From Nocardioides panacis (GTDB taxonomy: Bacteria > Actinomycetota > Actinomycetes > Propionibacteriales > Nocardioidaceae): DNA of 64,000 nt. The stretch lies in NCBI RefSeq assembly GCF_019039255.1, contig NZ_CP077062.1:4526001-4590000 (forward strand), read 5' to 3'. Under the pieces are notes generated by a model that was not told where the DNA came from, did no database searches, and worked only from the letters and a program-made list of their open reading frames with translations. The position numbers and the translations under genes are program-made. Positions 9,960-18,240 of this stretch are shown here, in pieces (positions within the stretch are counted from its first letter, which is position 1; each line of letters begins with the position of its first letter).

Positions 9960-11078
9960 CTAGTGGTCGAGGTGGCAGGGTCCGGCTGCCGCGTTGATGC
10001 AGGTCTGCACGAGCACGTTGTCGCCGGGGGCGGCGGTGGTGACCTCGCCGGTGCGCAGGTCGCGTACGGCGCCCTCGCGCATCGGCAGCACGCAGCCGTA
10101 GCAGATGCCCATCCGGCACCCGGACGGCATCAGCACCCCGGCCTCCTCGGCGGCGTCGAGGATCGGCGTGGACCCGTCCACCTCGACCGTCGTACCGGTC
10201 TTGCCGAAGGCGACCGTGCCGCCCTCGCCGGCCACGACGGTGGCCACCTTGAACTGCTCGGTGAGCAGCGGGATGCCCAGCTCGGCGTGGTGGGTGCCGA
10301 GCGCCTCGAGCAGCCCGGCGGGGCCGCAGGCGAACGTGGTGCGCTCCTGCACGTCGGGCACCAGGTCGACCAGGTCGGCGACGTCGAGCACGCCGTGCAC
10401 GTCGTCGTAGCGGGCGACGAGCCGGATCATCCCGGCCGCGTGGAGCTCGCGCAGGTTGGCCAGGAAGATCGAGTCCGGCTCGCTCGGGGCGACGTGCACG
10501 ACGGTGATGTCGTAGCCGGCGCTGCGGGCCAGCCGCACCACGCCGGAGTCGGCGACCGGGAACAGGTTGCGGAGCATCCCGATCACCGGGGTGATCCCGG
10601 AGCCGGCGGTCACGAACAGCAGCTTGGTGCCCTCGGCCGGCAGCACGAACTCGCCGGCCGCCTGCTCGAGGTGGACCAGGGTGCCCGGCCGGGCCCGGCG
10701 GACCAGGTGGTTGCTGACCTTGCCGTCCGGGACGGCCTTGACGGTGATCGAGATCAGCCCGTCGGGCCGCGGGCCGTGGGTCAGGGAGTAGGCGCGCCAC
10801 AGCCGGACGCCGTCGACGTCGATGCCGATGCGGACGTACTGGCCCGGCACGTGCCCGGCCCAGTCGGCGCCGGGGCGGATCACCAGGGTGGCTGCGTCGG
10901 CGGTCTCGGGCTGGACCTCCACGATCCGGCCGCGCAGGTCGGCGCCGGAGCGCAGCGGGTGGAACAGGTCGAGGTAGTCGGCCGGGAGCAGGGGCGTCGT
11001 CGCGCGCTCGGCCAGCCGGGCGACCCGCTGGACGAGCGGGCGGGTGCCGGAGCGGCGGGTCGGGACGGAAGTGCTCAT
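9960..11078 (-). CDS. ferredoxin-NAD(P)H reductase with C-terminal 2Fe-2S domain (desaturase partner)
   Basis: 372 residues. An FAD-binding beta-barrel (about 48-150, flavin motif RAYSLT at 95-100) is followed by an NAD(P)-binding domain (VTAGSGITPVIGML). The C-terminal plant-type ferredoxin domain has cysteine ligands in PSGCRMGICYGCVL and a last Cys in QTCINA. This is a self-contained electron chain from NAD(P)H to a di-iron enzyme. M. tuberculosis Rv3230c has the same build and drives DesA3. The ATG at 11078 (MSTSVPTRR) is chosen because the upstream in-frame extension runs into the divergent promoter region. The desaturase gene follows after a 76-base gap. Confidence 0.92.
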   Translation of the reverse strand: MSTSVPTRRSGTRPLVQRVARLAERATTPLLPADYLDLFHPLRSGADLRGRIVEVQPETADAATLVIRPGADWAGHVPGQYVRIGIDVDGVRLWRAYSLTHGPRPDGLISITVKAVPDGKVSNHLVRRARPGTLVHLEQAAGEFVLPAEGTKLLFVTAGSGITPVIGMLRNLFPVADSGVVRLARSAGYDITVVHVAPSEPDSIFLANLRELHAAGMIRLVARYDDVHGVLDVADLVDLVPDVQERTTFACGPAGLLEALGTHHAELGIPLLTEQFKVATVVAGEGGTVAFGKTGTTVEVDGSTPILDAAEEAGVLMPSGCRMGICYGCVLPMREGAVRDLRTGEVTTAAPGDNVLVQTCINAAAGPCHLDH

Positions 11079-11164
11079 GTATCCATACTGACTGGCTCCA
11101 CGGGGTAAAGTAATGACCGGTGCGCGTGAAGTTCCGGGCACTCATTGTTCGGAGGGAACAAAAA

Positions 11165-12436
11165 ATGACCTCAGAGGTGCGCAGCGCCACTGCCCGGGGC
11201 GCGGCGGCGCTGGAGATGGACGAGCGGGTGGTCCGCGCGCTGCGCGACCGGCTCCCCGACGTGGCCACCCAGACCGTGGCGGCCGTGACGGTCGAGGTGC
11301 CCGGCTACACCGGGGCGCTGAGCGGCTCGATGGGGGCCAACATCGAGGCGGCCGTGACGATGGCGCTCGGCGGCTTCCTGAGGCTGGCCGCCGGCAGCCG
11401 CGAGTCCGACCCGAGCACCCCGCTCGGTCCCACGCTGGAGGGTGCCTACGCGCTGGGCCGGGGTGAGGCGCGCAGCGGCCGCTCGATGGACGCCCTGCTG
11501 GCGGCGTACCGCGTCGGGGCCCGGGTGGCGTGGCGGGAGATGGCCCGGGCCGCGGCGGAGGCCGGGGTCGGTGCGGCGACGATGGCGCAGTTCGCCGAGC
11601 TGGTGTTCGCCTACATCGACGAGCTGTCGGCGTCCAGCGTCGCCGGGCACACCGACGAGCTCTCCACCAGCGGCCGGGTGCGCGAGCGCTACCGCGAGCG
11701 GCTCGGCCAGCACCTGCTCGCCGGCGCCAACCTCGACGTGCTCACCGCGGCGGCCGAGCGCGCCGGCTGGCCGGTGCCGGAGACCCTGACCGCGGTGCTG
11801 CTCCCCGCGGCCCAGGTCCGCGGGGTGCTCGCCTCACTTGGCCCGGACACCGTGCAGGTCGGCGAGGACCTCCCGGGCGCCGAGCCGGTCGACCACGGCC
11901 AGCCGTTCGCCCTGCTGCTGGTGCCCGACGTCGAGGCGGCCGGACGCCGGCACCTGCTCCGGGTGCTCGACGGGCGGCAGGCGGTGGTCGGGCCGCCCCG
12001 CCCGTGGCTGCGCGCCCGGTCGTCGTACGACCGTGCGGCCCGGACCGCGGCCCTCGCGCCCGCGTCGCGGGAGGGGGCGGCCGTCGACAGCGAGGAGCAC
12101 CTCGCCGACCTGGTGGTGGGCGCGGACCCCGAGGCGCTCGCCGACCTGCGGGCCCGGGTGCTGGCGCCGCTGGCCGACCTGCGGGCGGCGACCCGGGACC
12201 GGCTCGCGGAGACGCTGCGGTCCTGGCTGCTGCACCAGGGCCGGCGCGACGAGGTGGCCGCGGAGCTGCACGTCCACGCGCAGACGGTGCGCTACCGGAT
12301 GGGGCAGCTGCGGGAGCTGTACGGCGCCCGGCTCGACGACCCGCGGACGGTGCTGGAGGTGGTCGTCGCGCTGCACGGCACGGCGACGGCGTCCGCCGCC
12401 GGGGGAACGGCGACCGGTCCGGGGGGTTCGTCCTAG
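11165..12436 (+). CDS. PucR/CdaR-type transcriptional regulator
   Basis: 423 residues. The C-terminus has the PucR-type helix-turn-helix (GRRDEVAAELHVHAQTVRYR, starting near 359). The N-terminal about 190 residues are helical and resemble the sensory domain found in many actinobacterial PucR-like proteins. No ligand motif is recognisable. It is divergent from the ferredoxin-reductase/desaturase operon with an 86-base shared promoter region, so control of unsaturated fatty-acid synthesis is the likely job (inference from context). ATG 11165 follows GGAGGGAAC and is preferred over a GTG 45 bases upstream. Confidence 0.82.
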   Translation: MTSEVRSATARGAAALEMDERVVRALRDRLPDVATQTVAAVTVEVPGYTGALSGSMGANIEAAVTMALGGFLRLAAGSRESDPSTPLGPTLEGAYALGRGEARSGRSMDALLAAYRVGARVAWREMARAAAEAGVGAATMAQFAELVFAYIDELSASSVAGHTDELSTSGRVRERYRERLGQHLLAGANLDVLTAAAERAGWPVPETLTAVLLPAAQVRGVLASLGPDTVQVGEDLPGAEPVDHGQPFALLLVPDVEAAGRRHLLRVLDGRQAVVGPPRPWLRARSSYDRAARTAALAPASREGAAVDSEEHLADLVVGADPEALADLRARVLAPLADLRAATRDRLAETLRSWLLHQGRRDEVAAELHVHAQTVRYRMGQLRELYGARLDDPRTVLEVVVALHGTATASAAGGTATGPGGSS

Positions 12437-12507
12437 ACTCGCGGCAGGCACCGTCCGTGGCAGCGGGTCGGTGCCCTGGTCCCGGTCGACGACGAAGGTG
12501 GCTCTCC

Positions 12508-15500
12508 GTGCAGGGGATGTTTCAGCGATCCGGCGAAGTGGGCAGCGACCTGCTGAAGGTCGACTGGGCCGCGACGCCGCTGGGGCCGTTGGACACCTGG
12601 CCGCGCAGCCTCGAGTCGGTCGTCCGCCTGATGCTCACGTCGCGGTTCTCGATGTGGATGGCGTGGGGACCCGAGCTGACCTTCTTGTGCAACGAGGCCT
12701 ACCGCCGCGACACCCTGGGCGACAAGTACCCGTGGGCGCTCGGCCGGCCGGCCGCCGAGGTGTGGTCGGAGATCTGGGACGACATCTCCGACCGGATCGC
12801 GAAGGTCATGTCGACCGGTGTCGCGACCTGGGACGAGTCGCTGATGCTGTTCCTGGAGCGCAGCGGCTACACCGAGGAGTCGTTCCACACCTTCTCCTAC
12901 AGCCCGATCTTCGACGACTTCGGCGTGGTCGCCGGGATGCTCTGCGTGGTCAAGGAGGACACCGAGGAGGTCGTCGCCCACCGTCGCATGCAGACGCTGC
13001 GCGACCTCGGCTCGCGGCGCGCCTCGAACCTCACCGAGACCGAGACGATCTCGGCTGCGTGCGAGGAGCTCGAGTCGTGCCCGTCCGACCTGCCGTTCTC
13101 GCTGGTCTACCTGTTCGACGGGGACGAGACCGCCCGGCTGGTCGGCTCGGTCGGGTTCACCGGCGAGCACCCGGGCGCCCCGGACACCATCGCCGTCGGC
13201 GCCCCGGACGAGGTCTGGCCGGCCGCGGCCGCCGCGCGGGGTGCCTCCACGGTGGTCCGCGAGCTCGAGGACCGGTTCTTCGACCTGCCCACCGGCTCCT
13301 GGCAGGTCAGCCCGCGCGAGGCCCTCGTCCTGCCGCTCGCCGCCAGCGCCGGCGGACGGCCCTACGGCTTCCAGGTGTTCGGGCTGAACCGGTTCCGCCC
13401 GCTCGACGACGGCTACCGGGACTTCTGCGACCTGGTCGCCGGCCAGCTCGCCGCCAGCCTCACCGACGCCCGTGCCTACGAGTTCGAGCGGGACCGGGCC
13501 GAGACGCTCGCGGAGCTCGACCAGGCCAAGACCGACTTCTTCACCAACGTCAGCCACGAGTTCCGCACCCCGCTGACCCTGCTGCTCGGGCCGGCCGAGG
13601 ACGCGGTCACCGACGAGGACGACCCGCTGACCGGGCGGCAGCGCGACCGGGTCGAGGTGATCCTGCGCAACGGCCAGCGGCTGCTCAAGCTGGTGAACAC
13701 CCTGCTGGACTTCTCCCGGCTCGAGTCCGGCCGGGTCGAGGCCCGCTTCGAGCCCGTCGACCTCGGGCAGTACACCCGCGAGCTGGCCAGCATGTTCGAC
13801 ACCGCCGCGCAGCGCCTGGCGCTCGAGCTGACCGTGGACTCGCCGTCGCTGTCCGAGCCGGTGTACGTCGACCGCGACCTCTGGGCCAAGGTGGTCTTGA
13901 ACCTGCTGTCGAACGCCCTGAAGTTCACCTTCGAGGGCGGGATCACCGTGCGCCTGGCGGTCGGGGACGACGGCGACGCCGAGCTCACGGTCAGCGACAC
14001 CGGCACCGGCATCCCCGAGCACGAGGTCGGGCACCTCTTCGAGCGGTTCCACCGGGTCTCTGGTGCCCGCTCGCGCACCCACGAGGGATCCGGCATCGGC
14101 CTCGCCCTGGTCGCCGAGCTCGTCGCGCTGCACGGCGGCCGGGTCAGCGCCGAGAGCGAGGTGGGCCGGGGGACCACGTTCACGGTGCGGCTGCCGTTGG
14201 GCGACACGCACCTGCCCGCCGACCAGGTCGCCGCCCCGCGCGGGAGCACGTCGGCGGCCGTCACCGCGGTGGCCGAGGGGTTCATCGCCGAGGCGACGCA
14301 CTGGACCGACCCGGACGCCGCCGACCTGTCCCGGGCGCCCGGCGACACCGGCCAGGACCGGCCGCGGATCCTGGTGGTGGACGACAACGCCGACATCCGG
14401 GAGTACGTCGCCGGGCTGCTCGCCGACGACTACGCCGTGCAGACCGCCGTGGACGGCGTGGACGGTCTCGAGCAGGCCCGCCGGCTGCCGCCCGACCTGG
14501 TGCTGACCGACGTGATGATGCCCCGGATGGACGGCTTCGCGCTGCTGGCCGCGCTCCAGGGCGACGCCACCACGGTCGGCGTCCCGGTCGTGATGCTCTC
14601 GGCCCGGGCCGGCGAGGAGGGCACCCTGGAGGGCCTCGACGCCGGCGCGGACGACTACCTGGTCAAGCCGTTCACGGCCCGCGAGCTGCTCGCCCGGGTC
14701 CGGTCCAACCTCGAGCTCGACCGTGCCCGTCGTACCCGTCGGCAGCTCGAGCGCAGCCGCAGCCTGCTCGCCGAGGCGCAGCGGCTGGCGCGGGTCGGCA
14801 GCTGGGAGATCGACCTGGCCACCGGTCAGGCGGAGTTCTCCGACGAGTACCTCCGGGTGATGGGGCGGACCCGCGAGGAGCTCGCCGGGTGGGCCTGGGG
14901 CGAGCTCATCGACCGGGTCGTGCACCCCGAGGACAAGCACCGGGTCGCCGAGGACCTGTCGAACGAGGAGTCCGGCTTCCACTACGAGTTCCGGGTGATC
15001 CGCGGTGACGGGTCGGAGATCCTGGTCGCGATCTTCGGCGAGGCGGTGCTCGACGACGACGGCAAGCGGGTCGGGCTGCGCGGGTCGGTGCAGGACATCA
15101 CCGAGCGCCGGGCCGCCGAGGAGGCCCTGGCGATGGCCGCCGCGAACGCCGAGGCGGCCGCGCGCGAGCACGCGATCGCCGACCAGCTGCAGCGCAGCCT
15201 GCTGCCCCAGAAGGGCTTCGACCTCGACCACCTCGAGGTGGCCACCTACTACCGCGCCGGCGTCGAGGGCACCCAGGTCGGCGGCGACTGGTACGACGTC
15301 ATCGAGCTCGGCGGCGGGCGGACCGCGCTGGTGGTCGGCGACGTGATGGGCCGCGGGGTGCGCGCGGCGGCCGTGATGGGCCAGCTGCGCTCGGCGGTGC
15401 GCGCCTACGCCCGGCTGGACCTCCCGCCGGCCGACCTGCTGGAGTCCCTCGACGGCCTGGTCCGCGACCTCGGCGAGGACCAGATCGTCACCTGCATCTA

Positions 15501-16254
15501 CGCCGTCTTCGACCCGGCGGACCGATGCCTGCGGTTCGCCAACGCCGGGCACCTGCCGCCGATCGTGGCCGTCCCGGGCGGCGAGTGCCGGCTGGTCGGC
15601 GGCGACGAGAACCCGCCGCTCGGCGTCGGGCCGTTCAACCTCACCCAGCACCACGTCGAGCTCGAGCCCAACGCCCGGGTGGTGCTCTACACCGACGGGC
15701 TGGTGGAGCGGCGCGGGGAGGACATCGACGTCGGCATCGAGACGCTGGCCAGCCGGGTCGCGCAGATGGTCGGCCCGGTCGACGGCGTCCCGGAGGAGCT
15801 GGTCGCGGCGATGCTGCCCGACGGCCCGGACGACGACGTGGCGATCCTGGTGGCCCGCGTCGACCCGCCGACCGGCGAGGAGAGCCTGTCGCGCAGGCTC
15901 GAGCCGAGCGAGACCGCGGTGGCGGTGGCCCGGCACCTGGTCACCTCCTACCTCGAGGAGCGCGCGATGCCGGCCCCGCTGGTCGCCGACGCCGCGCTGG
16001 CCACCAGCGAGCTGGTCACCAACGCGGTGCTGCACGGGCGTGCGCCGGTGGAGCTGCGACTGCGGCTCGAGGGCTCCGACGTGCTCGTCGAGGTCCGCGA
16101 CCGGGCCACCTACCAGCCCCGCAAGCAGCGGCCGGACGAGAACGACGAGCACGGCCGCGGCCTGCAGATCGTCTCGGCGCTGGCGGCCCGCTGGGGCACC
16201 CGGCCCACCGAGCACGGCAAGGCCGTCTGGTGCATCCTGTCGGCGAAGGGCTGA
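12508..16254 (+). CDS. multidomain hybrid histidine kinase / PP2C phosphatase
   Basis: 1248-residue soluble sensor. Domains in order: PAS-like sensor (about 1-140, WMAWGPELTFLCNEAY); GAF-like (about 150-330); HisKA with phospho-acceptor His350 in SHEFRTPL; HATPase (about 430-565); receiver (619-735) with Asp668 in TDVMMPRMDG and the conserved Lys in VKPF; second PAS (about 745-870, VGSWEIDLATG); SpoIIE/PP2C phosphatase (about 880-1110, metal motif GGDWYDV with Asp927); and a C-terminal RsbW-like HATPase with Asn1172. It could take a signal through phosphorelay and issue it by dephosphorylating an anti-sigma antagonist and binding a sigma factor. No membrane segment is visible. The start is a GTG at 12508 (an ATG at 12517 is an alternative). 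It ends 3 bases before a thioesterase gene. Confidence 0.9.
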   Translation: MQGMFQRSGEVGSDLLKVDWAATPLGPLDTWPRSLESVVRLMLTSRFSMWMAWGPELTFLCNEAYRRDTLGDKYPWALGRPAAEVWSEIWDDISDRIAKVMSTGVATWDESLMLFLERSGYTEESFHTFSYSPIFDDFGVVAGMLCVVKEDTEEVVAHRRMQTLRDLGSRRASNLTETETISAACEELESCPSDLPFSLVYLFDGDETARLVGSVGFTGEHPGAPDTIAVGAPDEVWPAAAAARGASTVVRELEDRFFDLPTGSWQVSPREALVLPLAASAGGRPYGFQVFGLNRFRPLDDGYRDFCDLVAGQLAASLTDARAYEFERDRAETLAELDQAKTDFFTNVSHEFRTPLTLLLGPAEDAVTDEDDPLTGRQRDRVEVILRNGQRLLKLVNTLLDFSRLESGRVEARFEPVDLGQYTRELASMFDTAAQRLALELTVDSPSLSEPVYVDRDLWAKVVLNLLSNALKFTFEGGITVRLAVGDDGDAELTVSDTGTGIPEHEVGHLFERFHRVSGARSRTHEGSGIGLALVAELVALHGGRVSAESEVGRGTTFTVRLPLGDTHLPADQVAAPRGSTSAAVTAVAEGFIAEATHWTDPDAADLSRAPGDTGQDRPRILVVDDNADIREYVAGLLADDYAVQTAVDGVDGLEQARRLPPDLVLTDVMMPRMDGFALLAALQGDATTVGVPVVMLSARAGEEGTLEGLDAGADDYLVKPFTARELLARVRSNLELDRARRTRRQLERSRSLLAEAQRLARVGSWEIDLATGQAEFSDEYLRVMGRTREELAGWAWGELIDRVVHPEDKHRVAEDLSNEESGFHYEFRVIRGDGSEILVAIFGEAVLDDDGKRVGLRGSVQDITERRAAEEALAMAAANAEAAAREHAIADQLQRSLLPQKGFDLDHLEVATYYRAGVEGTQVGGDWYDVIELGGGRTALVVGDVMGRGVRAAAVMGQLRSAVRAYARLDLPPADLLESLDGLVRDLGEDQIVTCIYAVFDPADRCLRFANAGHLPPIVAVPGGECRLVGGDENPPLGVGPFNLTQHHVELEPNARVVLYTDGLVERRGEDIDVGIETLASRVAQMVGPVDGVPEELVAAMLPDGPDDDVAILVARVDPPTGEESLSRRLEPSETAVAVARHLVTSYLEERAMPAPLVADAALATSELVTNAVLHGRAPVELRLRLEGSDVLVEVRDRATYQPRKQRPDENDEHGRGLQIVSALAARWGTRPTEHGKAVWCILSAKG

Positions 16255-16257
16255 GGC

Positions 16258-16677
16258 ATGCCCGACGCCCCTGAAGGCGCTGACGCCGGGACCGTCCGGC
16301 TGCCGCTGCGGTTCCGGGACCTCGACGCGTTCGGGCACGTCTACCACGCGGAGTACCTCACCCTGCTCGACGAGGCCCGCACCGCGTGGTTCCGCGACGG
16401 GCTGCGCCTCGACGACGCCGGCGACTACGTGCTGGCCCGGGTCGAGGTCGACTACCTGAGCAGCCTGGTCCGCACGGACCGGTGGGTCGGCGCCGTCTTC
16501 GCCGTCGAGCGGGTCGGTGGCACCAGCCTGACCCTGCGCGAGGAGCTGCGCGCCGACGACGGCCGGGTGGTCGCCCGCGGCCGCTCGGTGTGCGTGCTGC
16601 GCGACCTCGCCACCGGCGGCTCGCGGCCGGTCACCGACGCCGAGCGGGCCCGCATCGAGGCGTACGCCGCGCGCTGA
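16258..16677 (+). CDS. acyl-CoA thioesterase, 4HBT hot-dog family
   Basis: 139 residues with the 4-hydroxybenzoyl-CoA-thioesterase-type active segment RDLDAFGHVYHAEYL (20-34), typical of YbgC/FadM-like enzymes that hydrolyse acyl-CoA. It is complete and of family length. It starts 3 bases after the stop of the hybrid kinase gene and so is probably translated from the same message, although no functional link between the two is evident. It is convergent with the receiver/phosphatase gene, only 6 bases away, and I see no terminator in that gap. Confidence 0.85.
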   Translation: MPDAPEGADAGTVRLPLRFRDLDAFGHVYHAEYLTLLDEARTAWFRDGLRLDDAGDYVLARVEVDYLSSLVRTDRWVGAVFAVERVGGTSLTLREELRADDGRVVARGRSVCVLRDLATGGSRPVTDAERARIEAYAAR

Positions 16678-16683
16678 GCCGGG

Positions 16684-18240
16684 TCAGGCCCCGAGCACGT
16701 CCAGGACGATCAGGCAGATGTCGTCCTCGCTGTCGCCCCAGCGCTCCATCAGCGCGTCGCAGAGCGCCTCGGCGTCGACCTCGCTGCGGGCCACCTGCGC
16801 GGCCAGCTCGTCCAGCGCGCCGCCGAGCGAGGCGTTGCGCCGCTCGACGAGCCCGTCGGTCATCACCACGATCCGGTCCCCCGGCTGCACCGGGAGCGTG
16901 GCGGGCCGCCGTACGCCGCCGTGGACACCGAGCAGGATGCCGCCGGGGTCGAGGTACGTCGCGGCGCCGTCCCGCAGCACCAGCGGCGGCAGGTGGCCGC
17001 CGTTGGTGACGGTGACGGTGGCCCGGTCGGGAGGGAACACCAGCACGCACACCGTCGCGGTCATCTCGGGGTGGCTGCGCAGCAGCATCCGGTTGAGCCT
17101 GTCCAGGGTCGCGAGCGCGGTGTGCCCCTCGTGCATGAACGCCCGCAGGCCGTAGCGCAGCTCGGCCATCACGATGGCCGCCTCCAGCGAGTGGCCCTGC
17201 ACGTCGCCGATCACCACCACGCCGTCGCCGTCGTCGGTCTCGAACGCGTCGTAGAAGTCGCCGCCGACCTCGAGCTGCTTGCCGGAGGCCTGGTAGCGAG
17301 CGGCCACCGCGAGGCCGGGCAGCGGCGGCAGCCCGGCCGGCAGCAGGCTGCGCTGCAGGGTGAGCGCCGTGCGGTGCTCCTCCTCGAAGATCCGCAGGTT
17401 GCCGAGCGCGACCGCCGTGGTCTGCGCCAGCCGGACCAGCAGCACCTGGTCCTCGTCGTGGGGGGCCTCCTCGGCCGGGACCGCGAGCAGGCCGACCGGG
17501 CCGGCGGCCCCGGGGACCGGCACCACCCACCACCGCGGCACCTGCGTGCCGCCGAGCAGCGTGGGCCAGGGACCCTCGGCGGGGTCGACGAGCCGGGCCC
17601 CGGCGGCGGCGGCCAGCAGGGCAGCCGCCGTCCCGGGCGAGAGCCCCCAGGCCGTCGTGGTCCCGTCTGCGGTGGTCCGCGCGGCGCTGCTGGCGTCGAC
17701 GTCCTCGACCAGCAGGACGGCCGCCTCGGTGTCGAAGAGCCGCCCGGCGCCCTCGACGGAGGCCGCGGCCAGCCGGGGAGCCGTCATCGCGACGTTGATG
17801 CGCAGGCTCGCCGCGCCCAGGCGGTCCAGGCGTACGGCGAGCCGCTCGGCGCTGCGCCGGGCGCTCGCCGAGCGGAGCAGGGAGCGGACCGTCGCGAGCA
17901 TCTCCTGCGGCTCGATCGGGTCGGTGAGGTAGGCGTCCGCGCCGCCGTCCAGCCCGGCGGTGCGGTCGCGGGGCTCCACCGCGACGGCGGAGATGTGCAC
18001 CACCGGCGTCGACGCGGTGCGGGGGTCCGCCTTGATCCGGGCGCAGACGTCGAGGCCGTTCATGTCCGGCAGGTGCACGTCGAGCACGGCGAGGTCGACG
18101 GTGCCCTCGGCGACCAGGGCCAGGGCCTGGCCCCCGGTCTCGGCCTCCAGGACGTCGTACCCGTCACGGCGCAGCCAGCTGGAGATGACGTAGCGCTTCG
18201 CGGCGGTGTCGTCGCAGACCAGGACGGAGACCGGGCTCAC
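16684..18240 (-). CDS. receiver domain-PP2C (SpoIIE/RsbU-type) phosphatase
   Basis: 518 residues. The N-terminal receiver (about 4-120) has acidic residues Asp10/Asp11 and phospho-acceptor Asp54 (VLDVHLPDMNG), but the lysine that normally precedes the final Pro is replaced: AYLTDPIEP has Asp107. The middle is a GAF-like region (about 150-280). The C-terminal PP2C domain has EVGGDFYDAF and SEDDICLIVL metal motifs. RsbU-type enzymes dephosphorylate an STAS-domain anti-anti-sigma factor. The GTG start overlaps the stop of the upstream histidine kinase (GTGA), so it is the last gene of the rsbRST operon and the likely response partner of that kinase. The missing Lys suggests altered receiver switching. 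Confidence 0.88.
   Translation of the reverse strand: MSPVSVLVCDDTAAKRYVISSWLRRDGYDVLEAETGGQALALVAEGTVDLAVLDVHLPDMNGLDVCARIKADPRTASTPVVHISAVAVEPRDRTAGLDGGADAYLTDPIEPQEMLATVRSLLRSASARRSAERLAVRLDRLGAASLRINVAMTAPRLAAASVEGAGRLFDTEAAVLLVEDVDASSAARTTADGTTTAWGLSPGTAAALLAAAAGARLVDPAEGPWPTLLGGTQVPRWWVVPVPGAAGPVGLLAVPAEEAPHDEDQVLLVRLAQTTAVALGNLRIFEEEHRTALTLQRSLLPAGLPPLPGLAVAARYQASGKQLEVGGDFYDAFETDDGDGVVVIGDVQGHSLEAAIVMAELRYGLRAFMHEGHTALATLDRLNRMLLRSHPEMTATVCVLVFPPDRATVTVTNGGHLPPLVLRDGAATYLDPGGILLGVHGGVRRPATLPVQPGDRIVVMTDGLVERRNASLGGALDELAAQVARSEVDAEALCDALMERWGDSEDDICLIVLDVLGA

Noticed and set aside
12433-16347. 1304-codon open frame antisense to the hybrid kinase
   Set aside because: No domain motif, composition typical of the antisense of a GC-rich gene, while the plus strand has every catalytic motif of seven known domains.
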